Source: Xylanibacter brevis ATCC 19188
Lineage (GTDB): Bacteria; Bacteroidota; Bacteroidia; Bacteroidales; Bacteroidaceae
Length of the DNA stretch: 64,000 nt
Assembly (NCBI RefSeq): GCF_000621725.1
Contig: NZ_JHXM01000002.1
Coordinates: 210,456-274,455 of the forward strand
Direction of reading: 5' to 3'
Every line of letters starts with the position of its first letter. Position 1 is the stretch's first letter. Both the position numbers and the translations under genes were made by a program. The notes beneath the pieces were generated by a model, which worked only from the letters and a program-made list of their open reading frames with translations, was not told the origin of the DNA and did no database searches. Shown in pieces: positions 44,149-52,308 of this stretch.

Positions 44149-45300
44149 ATGAAAAGAATGGTACTCCTGATGCTGGTCTTCGGGGGGATGATGAACACCA
44201 CTATGGCCGAAGACTGGATGGCACAGCTTGACGATAACACCTATTGGACGCAGGTGAGCATTCCCGGCACCCACGATAGTGCCACGGGCGATGGTTGGCC
44301 TGGACTGACGAGTTTAGTGGGGGCTGCGATGGCCCAAACGCAAGACCTCTCCATCGAACAACAACTGGCATGCGGCGTGAGGGCTTTTGATCTCCGTCCT
44401 TGTGTGTCGGGCAATGAATTGGTGATTAACCACGGCATCCTAGCGACCAACGCAAAGTTTGCCAACACGATGAGACAACTCTGCCAGTTCGTCAGCAGTC
44501 ATCCGTCTGAGTTTGTGGTGGTGGTGATGCGCCATGAGACCGATGGCGACAGCAATAGCGACAAATGGGCTGACATGATAAGTGACTGTCTGAATAGCGA
44601 TGACATACTGCCGCAGCTGGCCGCCTACAGGCGCGACTTGACGGTGGGCGAACTGCGCGGCAAGGTGCTCGTCTTCTCGCGCGATAGCTATGGCAGTCAG
44701 CCTGTGGGGGCTTTTGTCACAGGGTGGGGACATCAGGCCGACTATGTCACTGCCAGCATCAAGGGCACGGGCCGAAACATCGGAACGCTCTACGTGCAGG
44801 ACTTCTACGAGGTGTTGGACAATATGACGGCCAAGCTCAATGGTATTGAAAAGCTCCTTAACTACTCTACAAAGAATAATGTGGAACAGGGCACCCGTCA
44901 TCTGGTGGTGTGCATCAACCATACGTCTGGCTATACACAGTCGGCCTCGACCAATGGCAACAAGGATAATGCAGCAAAGTGCAATCAGAAGGTGATAGAC
45001 TATCTGGCTGTGGACACGCAGGCAGGACCGACTGGCATTGTGATGATGGACTTTGCCGGAAAGGATAGGTCTGGCTCTTACGACGTGAAGGGACTGGAAC
45101 TGGTCAACACCATTATTAATAATAATCAGCGCTACACGCCCGTGAAAAAGGCCGACCTTTCGAGCATCAGACAACCAGATGTGGATACGGAAAAATCATC
45201 GTCTGTCTATGACCTTTTAGGTAGAAAGGTGCAAGGTCTGCGGCAGGGCACGATTGTCGTTGACAGACAGAAAATAATCAAGAGGTCACGCCAGATGTAA
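44149..45300 (+). CDS. Secreted phosphatidylinositol-specific phospholipase C-like protein
   Basis: I start at 44149 (MKRMVLLMLVFGGMMNTTMA, a signal peptide); ATG at 44137 would add four residues. The 383-residue product has the PLC-X fold (about 22-330) with both catalytic histidines, His42 in SIPGTHDSATG and His95 in LVINHG, and the substrate-binding Arg in FDLRPC (Arg83). Bacterial PI-PLCs cleave phosphatidylinositol or GPI anchors without calcium. The C-terminal part (VYDLLGRKVQGLRQGTIVVD) is the shared tag, followed by KRSRQM, which is encoded inside the terminator stem. Being secreted, it may act on host or dietary lipids. Whether the natural substrate is PI is not shown. Confidence 0.88.
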   Translation: MKRMVLLMLVFGGMMNTTMAEDWMAQLDDNTYWTQVSIPGTHDSATGDGWPGLTSLVGAAMAQTQDLSIEQQLACGVRAFDLRPCVSGNELVINHGILATNAKFANTMRQLCQFVSSHPSEFVVVVMRHETDGDSNSDKWADMISDCLNSDDILPQLAAYRRDLTVGELRGKVLVFSRDSYGSQPVGAFVTGWGHQADYVTASIKGTGRNIGTLYVQDFYEVLDNMTAKLNGIEKLLNYSTKNNVEQGTRHLVVCINHTSGYTQSASTNGNKDNAAKCNQKVIDYLAVDTQAGPTGIVMMDFAGKDRSGSYDVKGLELVNTIINNNQRYTPVKKADLSSIRQPDVDTEKSSSVYDLLGRKVQGLRQGTIVVDRQKIIKRSRQM

Positions 45301-45320
45301 CTGACGTGACCTCTTCTTTT
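45280..45320 (+). terminator. Terminator that begins inside the PI-PLC coding sequence
   Basis: AAGAGGTCACG (45280-45290) pairs perfectly with CGTGACCTCTT (45305-45315), followed by CTTTT. The 5' arm lies before the stop codon, so the last residues of the protein are dictated by the hairpin. From here to 45376 nothing else is supported. Confidence 0.88.
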
Positions 45321-45376
45321 CGTTTATAGCGAACCATTAACCGTTACCATGGAAGGGGGCTAATAGCTATTCTAGA

Positions 45377-46234
45377 CTATTTCAGAATCACCTTTTTACC
45401 ATCGATGATGTACAGACCTTTGGTTGGCTGAGCCACACGCTGACCTGCAAGGTTGAAAGCCACCTTAGAAGCTTTTGCCGAACCCTTAATCGTATTAATA
45501 CCTGTTGAAGTCTTTTTGACGAGTATGATATCGGTGAAGTTGAATGGTTCGCCGCCCTCTTTGTTGCACTGAATCATGAGTCGGTCTGTATTGCTCAGTC
45601 TTTCTTCCATATTAATATTATCAAGGCTAAGCTCTGCATAGTCGTTGGTCATGGTCATCGTGCTCTGATCACCTAGTTTACCTCCATCTTCCCAATTAAT
45701 CAGAATATTGATGATGTAATCGGTTCGACCAGCTTGTGAACAGAAACGGATGGCTGAGACTTCGCTCCAGTCAACACCTGCGAAGCTGTTCTTGGTAATC
45801 TCCAATGTACTCCAGTTATCCATCCAGAAATAGCCAGTCCATACAATGTTCTGGTCTATATTTTGCTTGCCGTCACCATACCATACCTTGGTCGCGGTGA
45901 AATCTTTACCGCAAATCTCTAGGCCATGCTCTTTTAAGGATGTACACATTGCTTGGGTGACGAACACATCTATATTGCTATTTTCGGGATAAATAAAATG
46001 GGCGTAGCGTGTGCCAGGCAACATTCCGCCATTGCTGTGCAGCTCGATAGCTTCGCCTTCCGCATCTTTGAATTCAACAACTAGCTTGTCGCCAACCTTT
46101 ATATCTGCAAACTTAGCAGTATCAATTTGAATGGTGTTAGTCCCCGATACGGGCTGTTCACCAGTCCATACGTCTGTAGCAGAAGCAATTACAGTGGATG
46201 CCATCAAACACAAAAGTAAAAATAATTTTTTCAT
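45377..46234 (-). CDS. Secreted protein with two beta-sandwich-like repeats and C-terminal tag
   Basis: The 285-residue product has a signal peptide (about 1-19). It appears to contain two related beta-rich units, one starting DVWTGEQPVSGTNTIQID (about 21) and one IVWTGYFWMDNWSTLEIT (about 130), each with a W-T-G start and an LxI strand. Such units occur in Prevotella surface glycan-binding and cellulase proteins. The end (VAFNLAGQRVAQPTKGLYII) is the shared tag. A carbohydrate-binding role is inference. Transcribed alone; no consensus promoter found in the 245-bp gap upstream. Confidence 0.75.
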   Translation of the reverse strand: MKKLFLLLCLMASTVIASATDVWTGEQPVSGTNTIQIDTAKFADIKVGDKLVVEFKDAEGEAIELHSNGGMLPGTRYAHFIYPENSNIDVFVTQAMCTSLKEHGLEICGKDFTATKVWYGDGKQNIDQNIVWTGYFWMDNWSTLEITKNSFAGVDWSEVSAIRFCSQAGRTDYIINILINWEDGGKLGDQSTMTMTNDYAELSLDNINMEERLSNTDRLMIQCNKEGGEPFNFTDIILVKKTSTGINTIKGSAKASKVAFNLAGQRVAQPTKGLYIIDGKKVILK

Positions 46235-46410
46235 AAGCGTTGTTTTGTTAGAGTTAATAATAAATTAATAAATTGTTTTGTACTTGTAAAAGTATGTGAT
46301 TCCGAGAGTAAAGATTATAAAAATTGATACATTAAGTGATAAAAACAGTTCGGTGTATCAAATGTTATAGTAAAGTAACATATTTCTTATGCTTATACCT
46401 GTCATTGTAA

Positions 46411-46446
46411 CCGAGGCCGTGCCAGTTTTATCTATCACGGCCTCGG
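46411..46446. terminator. GC-rich hairpin after the mrp gene
   Basis: CCGAGGCCGTG (46411-46421) pairs perfectly with CACGGCCTCGG (46436-46446). It lies 34 bp beyond the stop codon of mrp on the minus strand. There is no T run on either side, so it may end transcription with help or serve as a 3' stabilising hairpin. The rest of the gap 46235-46410 is AT-rich without other supported features. Confidence 0.65.
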
Positions 46447-46479
46447 ATGGGTTGGATAGTCTATAAAGGTGACGAATTA

Positions 46480-47607
46480 TTAACCCTTCATACCAACAAT
46501 CTTGGTTTTTGGCAACTCTTTGTTGCGGCGGTTCACCACCGTCACTACAGCCTGGGCCAGGTTGATAAAGGCCTGTCCGGTGATGGTGTCAACCTTGGTG
46601 GCAGCGGGTGCACCCTGATCACCACTCTCGCAGATGCTCTGCACCAGTGGTATCTGTGCCAAGAGGGGCACGTTCATTTCTTGAGCCAACTGCTTGCAGC
46701 CCTCCTTGCCAAAGATGTAGTACTTGTTCTCTGGCAGTTCGGCAGGCGTAAACCACGCCATATTTTCGATGAGTCCCAGGATGGGTACGTTCACTTTCTC
46801 GTTGCGATACATGTCGATGCCCTTGCGCGCATCGGCCAGTGCCACCTGTTGTGGTGTTGACACGATGACGGCACCCGTGATGGCCAGCGTCTGAAGCAGA
46901 GTCAGGTGGATGTCGCTGGTGCCAGGAGGGGTGTCGAGGATGAAATAGTCTAACTCGCCCCAGTCAGCATCGGCTATGAGTTGCTTCAGCGCACTGGTTG
47001 CCATACCGCCACGCCACAAGGTGGCTGTGTCGGGGTTGACAAAGAAACCAATGCTGAGCAGTTTGACACCATATTGCTCTACTGGCACGATGAGCTGTCG
47101 GCCGTCTTTCTCTGTGGCATAGGGACGGGCATCCTCTACGTTGAACATCTTGGGCATTGAAGGACCAAAGATGTCGGTATCGAGCAGACCGACCTTATAA
47201 CCCAGGCGAGCCAGGGCAATGGCCAGATTGGCAGAGACGGTCGATTTGCCGACGCCGCCCTTGCCAGAGCTCACGGCAATGATGTTCTTTACCTGGGGCA
47301 GTAGCTTCTCTACTTCTGGACGGGGCTTTGACTTGAACTCCGTCTCAATCACCACCTCAATGTCTTGTCCACAGTGGTATTTGATGGCTGCCTCGGCCGC
47401 TTTGACTGTTGATTTCAGGAAAGGGTCGGTGTCGCGAGGGAACACCAGAACCACGGTGACCTTCCAGTTGTTGCCCTCCACGGCAGGGTCGAGGGGAACA
47501 ACGGTTGGCGTGTCGGCCACCATTTCACTTTCTACCAGATTTTTCTTCGTGCCCGCATAGGTTACCATAGCGAGCGCATCCATAATCAGTTTTGGATATA
47601 ATGTCAT
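46480..47607 (-). CDS. mrp: Mrp/NBP35-family ATP-binding iron-sulfur carrier
   Basis: The 375-residue product has an N-terminal MIP18/DUF59 domain (about 1-95) and a P-loop domain with deviant Walker A SSGKGGVGKST (115-123), DTDIFGPSMP and DTPPGTSD. Family members bind and hand over Fe-S clusters in an ATP-dependent way. Many carry a CxxC in the region ENMSYFxCPxC; here the matching stretch reads ENMAWFTPAELPENKYYIFG, with no cysteine, so cluster binding by those ligands is not possible. It is the last gene of a minus-strand run after trmB and the LRR gene, 23 bp from the latter. Confidence 0.93.
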   Translation of the reverse strand: MTLYPKLIMDALAMVTYAGTKKNLVESEMVADTPTVVPLDPAVEGNNWKVTVVLVFPRDTDPFLKSTVKAAEAAIKYHCGQDIEVVIETEFKSKPRPEVEKLLPQVKNIIAVSSGKGGVGKSTVSANLAIALARLGYKVGLLDTDIFGPSMPKMFNVEDARPYATEKDGRQLIVPVEQYGVKLLSIGFFVNPDTATLWRGGMATSALKQLIADADWGELDYFILDTPPGTSDIHLTLLQTLAITGAVIVSTPQQVALADARKGIDMYRNEKVNVPILGLIENMAWFTPAELPENKYYIFGKEGCKQLAQEMNVPLLAQIPLVQSICESGDQGAPAATKVDTITGQAFINLAQAVVTVVNRRNKELPKTKIVGMKG

Positions 47608-47630
47608 ATGTGTGTTTTGTTATTTAAGTG

Positions 47631-49370
47631 TTATTCCTGATCCAATAAAATTGGCATCTTTTTCCATGATTTATCTTCGGTGTAATTGTCCAAGCAACCT
47701 CTGGGCACTGTTATCTTGCAGGCATTCAGAGTGACACCCTTGAAGGTGCTGTGCGAGATAGAGGGGGGCAGGGGACAGCGCATGGCCAACTCGCGCAGAG
47801 ACACGCATTTGGCAAAGGCATTGCCGCCAATCTTCTTCATCGCTGCAGGCAACTCTAGTCGGGTCAGCGAACTGCACTCGCGAAAGGCTGCGGTGCCGAT
47901 GGTGGCGCACGCCGCAGGCACGATGACGGTGCGTAGCGAGGCGCAGCGCTCAAAGGCATTGTCGCCAATGCTGGTGATAGAGATGGGCAGGTTGATGCTG
48001 CTCAGCGATGTGCAGTCCTGGAAGGCGTTGTCCTGGATGCTCTTCACGGAGATGGGCAGACGGACCACGCGCAGCGACCTGCAAGCGCGGAACGCGTCGC
48101 TCTCTATCTTGTCTATGAATCCCTGGATGAACACGCTGTCCAGCGAGACGCAGTTCTCGAAGACGTCGCTTCCCATCTGCTTCACCATGCTGGGAATGTG
48201 TATCCAGTGCAGACTGGCGCAATTCTCGAAAGCATGATCCTGTATGCGTGTGAGTGCCTCTGGCAACTTGATCTCTTGCAATGACTTGCAGTCGTAGAAC
48301 GCTCGCTCGCCGATGACCTTGATGGTGGTCGGGATCGATAGTTCTGCCAAGCTGCTGCACCCCGAGAAAGTATCCTCTCCCAGGTTCTTGATAAAGCCGT
48401 CTATTTGGACCGAAGCCAGACTGCTGCAGTTCTGGAAAGCGCTGCTGCCGATGCGATGAGCATTCTCGATGCTGATGCTCGTCAGTGCGATGCACCCCTT
48501 GAAGGCCTCGCTGCCCACAATGGTGGCTGTGGCCATCTCTACCTGTGCCAGACTGGTGCAGCCTTCAAAGGCATTGTTGCCAATCTGGGAGATGGCATCG
48601 GGCATCTGCACCTGTTCCAAGGCAGCACATCCCTTGAAGGCATTGTTGCCTATCAGGGTGACAGAAGTGGGTATCTCGACTTGCTGCAGTGCGACACAGC
48701 CAGCAAAGGCATTGTCGGCAATACGGTTGATGTCGGCTTTGATATGGGCCTGTTGCAGGTGAACGCAGTTATTGAAAGCATAGGCGTCCATCTTCGTGAC
48801 ATTGGCGGGGATTTCTATTTCGGTGAACAACAGACAACCATCAAAAGCATGGTTTTTGATGGTGGTCAGACTTTGAGGCAGTGTGACGGCTCTCAAAGCA
48901 GAACAGTTATTGAAGGCATACTCGCCAATGACCTCGGTGCCTTCGGGGATGATGACCTCTTCCAGGTTCACACAGCCACTGAAGCAGCTGCGACTCACCT
49001 CGCTAGTGGTATTGGGGAGGATGATTTTCTGAAGTGATTTGCAGTTCAGGAACATGGCGGCAGGCAGTGTGCCCGCTTTCATTCGAAAACTGCTTTTGCC
49101 ACCAGTGAGGGTGGCTTCTGATAGGTCAAGCACTCTGAGCATGCGGTCAGAGCCTTTCTTGATGCGGTTTCGGTTGGCAATCAGCTGAATGATCTTCATG
49201 TCATTGCCGTTCAGCGGACCGCTGATGGCCAGTTCTTCTACGGAATTGCGACTGCTATCGGGCAGCAGCTGTGCCAACTGGCCTTCGGCATCGGTGGTGA
49301 TGGTCAGCTGTTGGGCGGTGATCCATAGTGAGGTCAGTAGTAGTAGGATGGTAGTAAGGATTTTCTTCAT
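47631..49370 (-). CDS. BspA-type leucine-rich-repeat secreted protein
   Basis: The 579-residue product has a signal peptide (about 1-19) and about eighteen tandem repeats of roughly 23 residues from about 100 to 550. The pattern is C-x-S-L-x-x-I-x-L-P-x-x-L-T-x-I-x-x-x-A-F-x-x-C, the Treponema pallidum/BspA type. Related surface proteins in Tannerella and Prevotella bind fibronectin or other host proteins. Here the C-terminus (KITVPRGCLDNYTEDKSWKK) lacks the YDLxGRR tag. It sits between trmB and mrp, 12 bp after trmB, an odd place for a surface protein. Confidence 0.93.
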   Translation of the reverse strand: MKKILTTILLLLTSLWITAQQLTITTDAEGQLAQLLPDSSRNSVEELAISGPLNGNDMKIIQLIANRNRIKKGSDRMLRVLDLSEATLTGGKSSFRMKAGTLPAAMFLNCKSLQKIILPNTTSEVSRSCFSGCVNLEEVIIPEGTEVIGEYAFNNCSALRAVTLPQSLTTIKNHAFDGCLLFTEIEIPANVTKMDAYAFNNCVHLQQAHIKADINRIADNAFAGCVALQQVEIPTSVTLIGNNAFKGCAALEQVQMPDAISQIGNNAFEGCTSLAQVEMATATIVGSEAFKGCIALTSISIENAHRIGSSAFQNCSSLASVQIDGFIKNLGEDTFSGCSSLAELSIPTTIKVIGERAFYDCKSLQEIKLPEALTRIQDHAFENCASLHWIHIPSMVKQMGSDVFENCVSLDSVFIQGFIDKIESDAFRACRSLRVVRLPISVKSIQDNAFQDCTSLSSINLPISITSIGDNAFERCASLRTVIVPAACATIGTAAFRECSSLTRLELPAAMKKIGGNAFAKCVSLRELAMRCPLPPSISHSTFKGVTLNACKITVPRGCLDNYTEDKSWKKMPILLDQE

Positions 49371-49382
49371 AAGGCAAAGTGT

Positions 49383-50147
49383 TCATTTGGCAGTATCAAG
49401 CGAGCTCCTCTTCGAGCGGTGATAGCTGCGGTAGTCGTCAAGTGGTATCTCAACATCGGGCTCTGCGAGGAGTCCGTCGTGCGGCAACTGGAACTTGACG
49501 TAACGGATGTTGAGGCCGCGAGCCAGCCACATGCTCTCGTAGTAGGTCTGGATGGAGAGCAGCTCCTTGTCGTCAATCTGGTCGTCGTGGTAGAGGTCTT
49601 CTGTCTTCACAATCACGGGCAACTGGTTCTTGTCGATCATATAGCCCGTATAGGTGAAGAGGAAGTTGGAGTCGGTCTTCAGGTGAATGATGCCCTTGTC
49701 TATCAGGAAACGGCGATAGCGCTCCATGAAGTAGGTGGAGGTGAGTCGCTTGCGCGGATTCTTCATCTGTGGATCGCTGAAGGTGAGCCAGATCTCCTGT
49801 ACCTCGTCGGGGGCAAAGAAACGGTCGATGATCTCAATGTTGGTGCGCAGGAAAGCCACGTTCTTCTGACCTTCCTTCAGAGCGCGGGTGGCACCGGTCC
49901 ACATGCGTGCACCTTTGATGTCAACACCAATAAAGTTCTTGTTGGGATATAGCTTTGCTAACTCTACGGCGTACTCGCCCTTTCCACAACCCAGTTCCAG
50001 AACAATGGGGTTGTCGTTGTGGAAATAGTCTTCACGCCAGCGACCTCGCATCTCAAACGGGACTTCGTCCACTACCGAATAGGGGTATTGAAACACATTC
50101 TCGTAGGTCTCCATATCGGCAAACTTTGCCAGTTTTCCTTTGCTCAT
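49383..50147 (-). CDS. trmB: tRNA (guanine-N7-)-methyltransferase
   Basis: The 254-residue product has the SAM-binding motif [16 protein letters not shown] (about 50-66), IGVDIKGAR, and the TrmB signatures [12 protein letters not shown] and LKTDSNFLF. It forms m7G at position 46 of the tRNA variable loop. The C-terminal extension of about 30 residues ([19 protein letters not shown]) is common in Bacteroidota. First gene of the trmB-LRR-mrp run. Confidence 0.95.
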   Translation of the reverse strand: MSKGKLAKFADMETYENVFQYPYSVVDEVPFEMRGRWREDYFHNDNPIVLELGCGKGEYAVELAKLYPNKNFIGVDIKGARMWTGATRALKEGQKNVAFLRTNIEIIDRFFAPDEVQEIWLTFSDPQMKNPRKRLTSTYFMERYRRFLIDKGIIHLKTDSNFLFTYTGYMIDKNQLPVIVKTEDLYHDDQIDDKELLSIQTYYESMWLARGLNIRYVKFQLPHDGLLAEPDVEIPLDDYRSYHRSKRSSLDTAK

Positions 50148-50163
50148 CTTTCTTATTTTGGAG

Positions 50164-50195
50164 CAAAGGTACGAATAATTTTCCGATATTACAAA
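50164..50195 (-). promoter_or_regulatory. Promoter of the trmB operon
   Basis: On the minus strand TTTG (50195-50192) is followed after exactly 20 bp by TACCTTTG (50171-50164), 16 bp before the ATG at 50147. Confidence 0.8.
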
Positions 50196-50216
50196 TAAAT
50201 AAGGTGGAAATGATAG

Positions 50217-50263
50217 TTCATATTCAGCGCTGCTACAGAAGGAAAGAGGGTTGCTGATATGAA
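50217..50263. terminator. Inverted repeat between the DUF2752 gene and the trmB promoter
   Basis: TTCATATTCAGC (50217-50228) pairs with GCTGATATGAA (50253-50263) with one bulged base. It lies just past the DUF2752 stop codon and could end that transcript, though no T run follows. Confidence 0.4.
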
Positions 50264-50271
50264 TAATTACG

Positions 50272-50661
50272 TTAGATGTGTAGTAGATTTCTGGCTATAA
50301 ACCATGCGGGTGCCAGAATACATAAGGCGTAGAGAATCCATTTGCTGGTCAGTATGTTGCGCCATCTCTGTTGGCTTTTGCCAGTCAGCAGCAGCTCTTC
50401 AATAGCGAAGAGAACAATGTAGGGCAGGATGATGATGAGTAGATAGTTGTAGTGGATGGCTTCTGAGAAATGACCATGCATCAGCGCATGAAGGAAACGC
50501 TGCATGCCGCATCCAGGACAGTTCAGCCCCGTTAGCTCATGAAAAGAACATTTGGGAACGAGAATGACCTCCGTGGGGTTAAAAAGGAATAGCAGCAACA
50601 GCACGAATGCTGAGGCTGCTATTCCTGATGTGATAAATACTTTTTTGCCTATGGACTTCAT
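50272..50661 (-). CDS. DUF2752 membrane protein
   Basis: The 129-residue product has an N-terminal helix (about 10-30), the DUF2752 core with [18 protein letters not shown] (about 38-55; the pattern C-x-F-x-x-x-T-G-x-x-C-P-x-C-G) and two further helices (about 72-90, 105-122). The family is widespread in Bacteroidota; its role is not known to me, but the cysteines suggest a redox or metal site near the membrane. It overlaps the upstream CD225-like gene by 4 bp (ATGA), so the two are translationally coupled. Confidence 0.88.
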   Translation of the reverse strand: MKSIGKKVFITSGIAASAFVLLLLFLFNPTEVILVPKCSFHELTGLNCPGCGMQRFLHALMHGHFSEAIHYNYLLIIILPYIVLFAIEELLLTGKSQQRWRNILTSKWILYALCILAPAWFIARNLLHI

Positions 50662-50990
50662 TGCATGTTCATCAAGGCCATAATCTGAGCTACTCCAAAG
50701 ATGCTGAAGTAAATAATCTCAATGATAAGAGATGCAATAATCCAGACGGTGCTGATGATGTTCAGTGTCTTGGCTGTCTGAGAGGCATTCATTGCCGCAG
50801 GTAAGGCCGATTCGCCGATGCTGTTATTCCTCGCTACTTCGTTAGATTTCACGACGGCGATAATTGACAGTATTAGTGGGACGATTCCCGGACATCCACA
50901 ACAGATGATGGATAAGATGAGGTTCACGATAGACCACGTCTTGTAGTCCTTGGGCTGCTGTGGAAAGGCATTTCCATTAAAGTTGTCCAT
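50658..50990 (-). CDS. CD225/dispanin-like small membrane protein
   Basis: The 110-residue product has a proline/glutamine-rich N-terminus and two membrane helices (about 20-48, beginning SIVNLILSIICCGCPGIVPL, and about 78-106). The first helix with CC-x-C and following IVKSNEVARN-type loop resembles the CD225/interferon-induced transmembrane (dispanin) domain, which bacteria also have. Function in bacteria is unknown. It is encoded 35 bp after ilvE and overlaps the DUF2752 gene. Confidence 0.8.
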   Translation of the reverse strand: MDNFNGNAFPQQPKDYKTWSIVNLILSIICCGCPGIVPLILSIIAVVKSNEVARNNSIGESALPAAMNASQTAKTLNIISTVWIIASLIIEIIYFSIFGVAQIMALMNMQ

Positions 50991-51025
50991 AAGTTATAGG
51001 TATTTTAGGTTGATAAAAATGCTGT

Positions 51026-52042
51026 TTAGTCAATGACAACTGTGGTCCATCCGTGCTTGTCCTCGATGGTACCATACTGGATGCCACGCAGTGTGTCATA
51101 GAGCTTCTTAGACTGAGGACCGGGGTTGGGTCCGAAGTCATAGCGCTTGCCTGTCTCCAGGTCGTCGATATACGAGATGGGGCTGATCACAGCAGCAGTG
51201 CCGCAAGCACCGGCTTCCTCGAAGGTTGACAGTTCTTCCTCGGGAATAGGACGACGCTCTACCTTCATGCCCAGGTCTTCTGCCACCTGCATCAGCGAGC
51301 GGTTGGTGATAGAGGGCAGGATAGAGGTTGACTTTGGTGTGATATAGGTGTTGTCCTTGATGCCGAAGAAGTTGGCAGCACCACACTCGTCGATGTATTT
51401 CTTCTCCTTAGCATCCAGGTAGAACTCACAGGCGTAGCCCTTCTCGTGAGCCAGGTTGTTGGCAAACAGCGATGCGGCATAGTTACCACCCACCTTATAC
51501 TTACCTGTGCCGAGAGGTGCACTGCGGTCGTAGTCGCGCACGATGACGTAGGGGTTGCTAGAGAAACCGCCCTTGAAGTAGGGACCTACGGGCGTTACGA
51601 AGATTAAGAAAAGGTATTCTTTGGCGGGGTGAACACCAACCTGTGCGCTGGTACCAATCAGCAGTGGGCGCAGGTAGAGGGTAGCACCGCTCTCGTAGGT
51701 GGGAATCCATTCCTGATTCAGGCGAACCACTTTCTCTGCCATCTCGATAAACAATTCGGTGGGAACCTCGGGCATCATGATGCCGCGGCAGGTTGACTGC
51801 AGGCGTTCTGCGTTGTCCTTCACGCGGAACAGGCGTACCTTTCCGTCAGGACAGCGGTAGGCTTTCAGGCCTTCGAATGCTTCCTGACCGTAGTGCAGAC
51901 AGGTGGCTGCCATATGAAGTTTCAGATACTCGTCTGACGATACTTCTATTTCTCCCCATTTTCCGTTGCGATAGTAGCAGCGTACGTTGTAGTCCGTTGG
52001 CATATAGCCGAACGATAGATTCTTCCAATCCAGTTCTTTCAT
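51026..52042 (-). CDS. ilvE: Branched-chain amino acid aminotransferase
   Basis: The 338-residue product is a fold-type IV PLP enzyme. The catalytic lysine is in GTGKYKVGGNYAAS (Lys183), and the BCAT signatures YGQEAFEGLKAY, TLYLRPLLIG and EAGACGTAAVISPI are present. It transfers amino groups between glutamate and the keto acids of Leu, Ile and Val in the cytoplasm. It has its own promoter, which lies directly downstream of xseB. Confidence 0.96.
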   Translation of the reverse strand: MKELDWKNLSFGYMPTDYNVRCYYRNGKWGEIEVSSDEYLKLHMAATCLHYGQEAFEGLKAYRCPDGKVRLFRVKDNAERLQSTCRGIMMPEVPTELFIEMAEKVVRLNQEWIPTYESGATLYLRPLLIGTSAQVGVHPAKEYLFLIFVTPVGPYFKGGFSSNPYVIVRDYDRSAPLGTGKYKVGGNYAASLFANNLAHEKGYACEFYLDAKEKKYIDECGAANFFGIKDNTYITPKSTSILPSITNRSLMQVAEDLGMKVERRPIPEEELSTFEEAGACGTAAVISPISYIDDLETGKRYDFGPNPGPQSKKLYDTLRGIQYGTIEDKHGWTTVVID

Positions 52043-52091
52043 AATCTTTTTGTGATCATTAAATCCGTTTAGAAATGTTTAAAAAGTGATG

Positions 52092-52122
52092 CAAAGTTAT
52101 ACAAAAATTCTGTTTTCAGCAA
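52092..52122 (-). promoter_or_regulatory. Promoter of ilvE
   Basis: On the minus strand TTG (52122-52120) is followed after exactly 20 bp by TAACTTTG (52099-52092); the leader to the ATG at 52042 is about 40 nt. It starts 7 bp after the xseB stop codon. Confidence 0.8.
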
Positions 52123-52128
52123 GTATTT

Positions 52129-52308
52129 CTAACTTTTTTCCAGTATTTTTTTAATTTCGCTATCAGTCTTGTTAAGTTTCTCTTTGCACTGCTTGATAAT
52201 CTCCAGTGCGGATTTCAACTGTTCGGACAGCTCGTCGATGCCAAATTCGTTGTTCTCCATCTTGCGAACGATGGTTTCCAGTTGCTGTAATGATTCTTCG
52301 TAGTTCAT
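52129..52308 (-). CDS. xseB: Exodeoxyribonuclease VII small subunit
   Basis: A 59-residue frame reads MNYEESLQQLETIVRKMENN and ends in IKKILEKS. It has the two amphipathic helices of XseB with the family pattern ESLxxLExIVxxME near the start and an E-L-x-x-x-L-K-x-A-L-E second helix. XseB binds in several copies to XseA to form the ssDNA exonuclease VII. Its ATG overlaps the TGA of xseA (ATGA, 52305-52308), the usual operon order in this phylum. Confidence 0.93.
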   Translation of the reverse strand: MNYEESLQQLETIVRKMENNEFGIDELSEQLKSALEIIKQCKEKLNKTDSEIKKILEKS

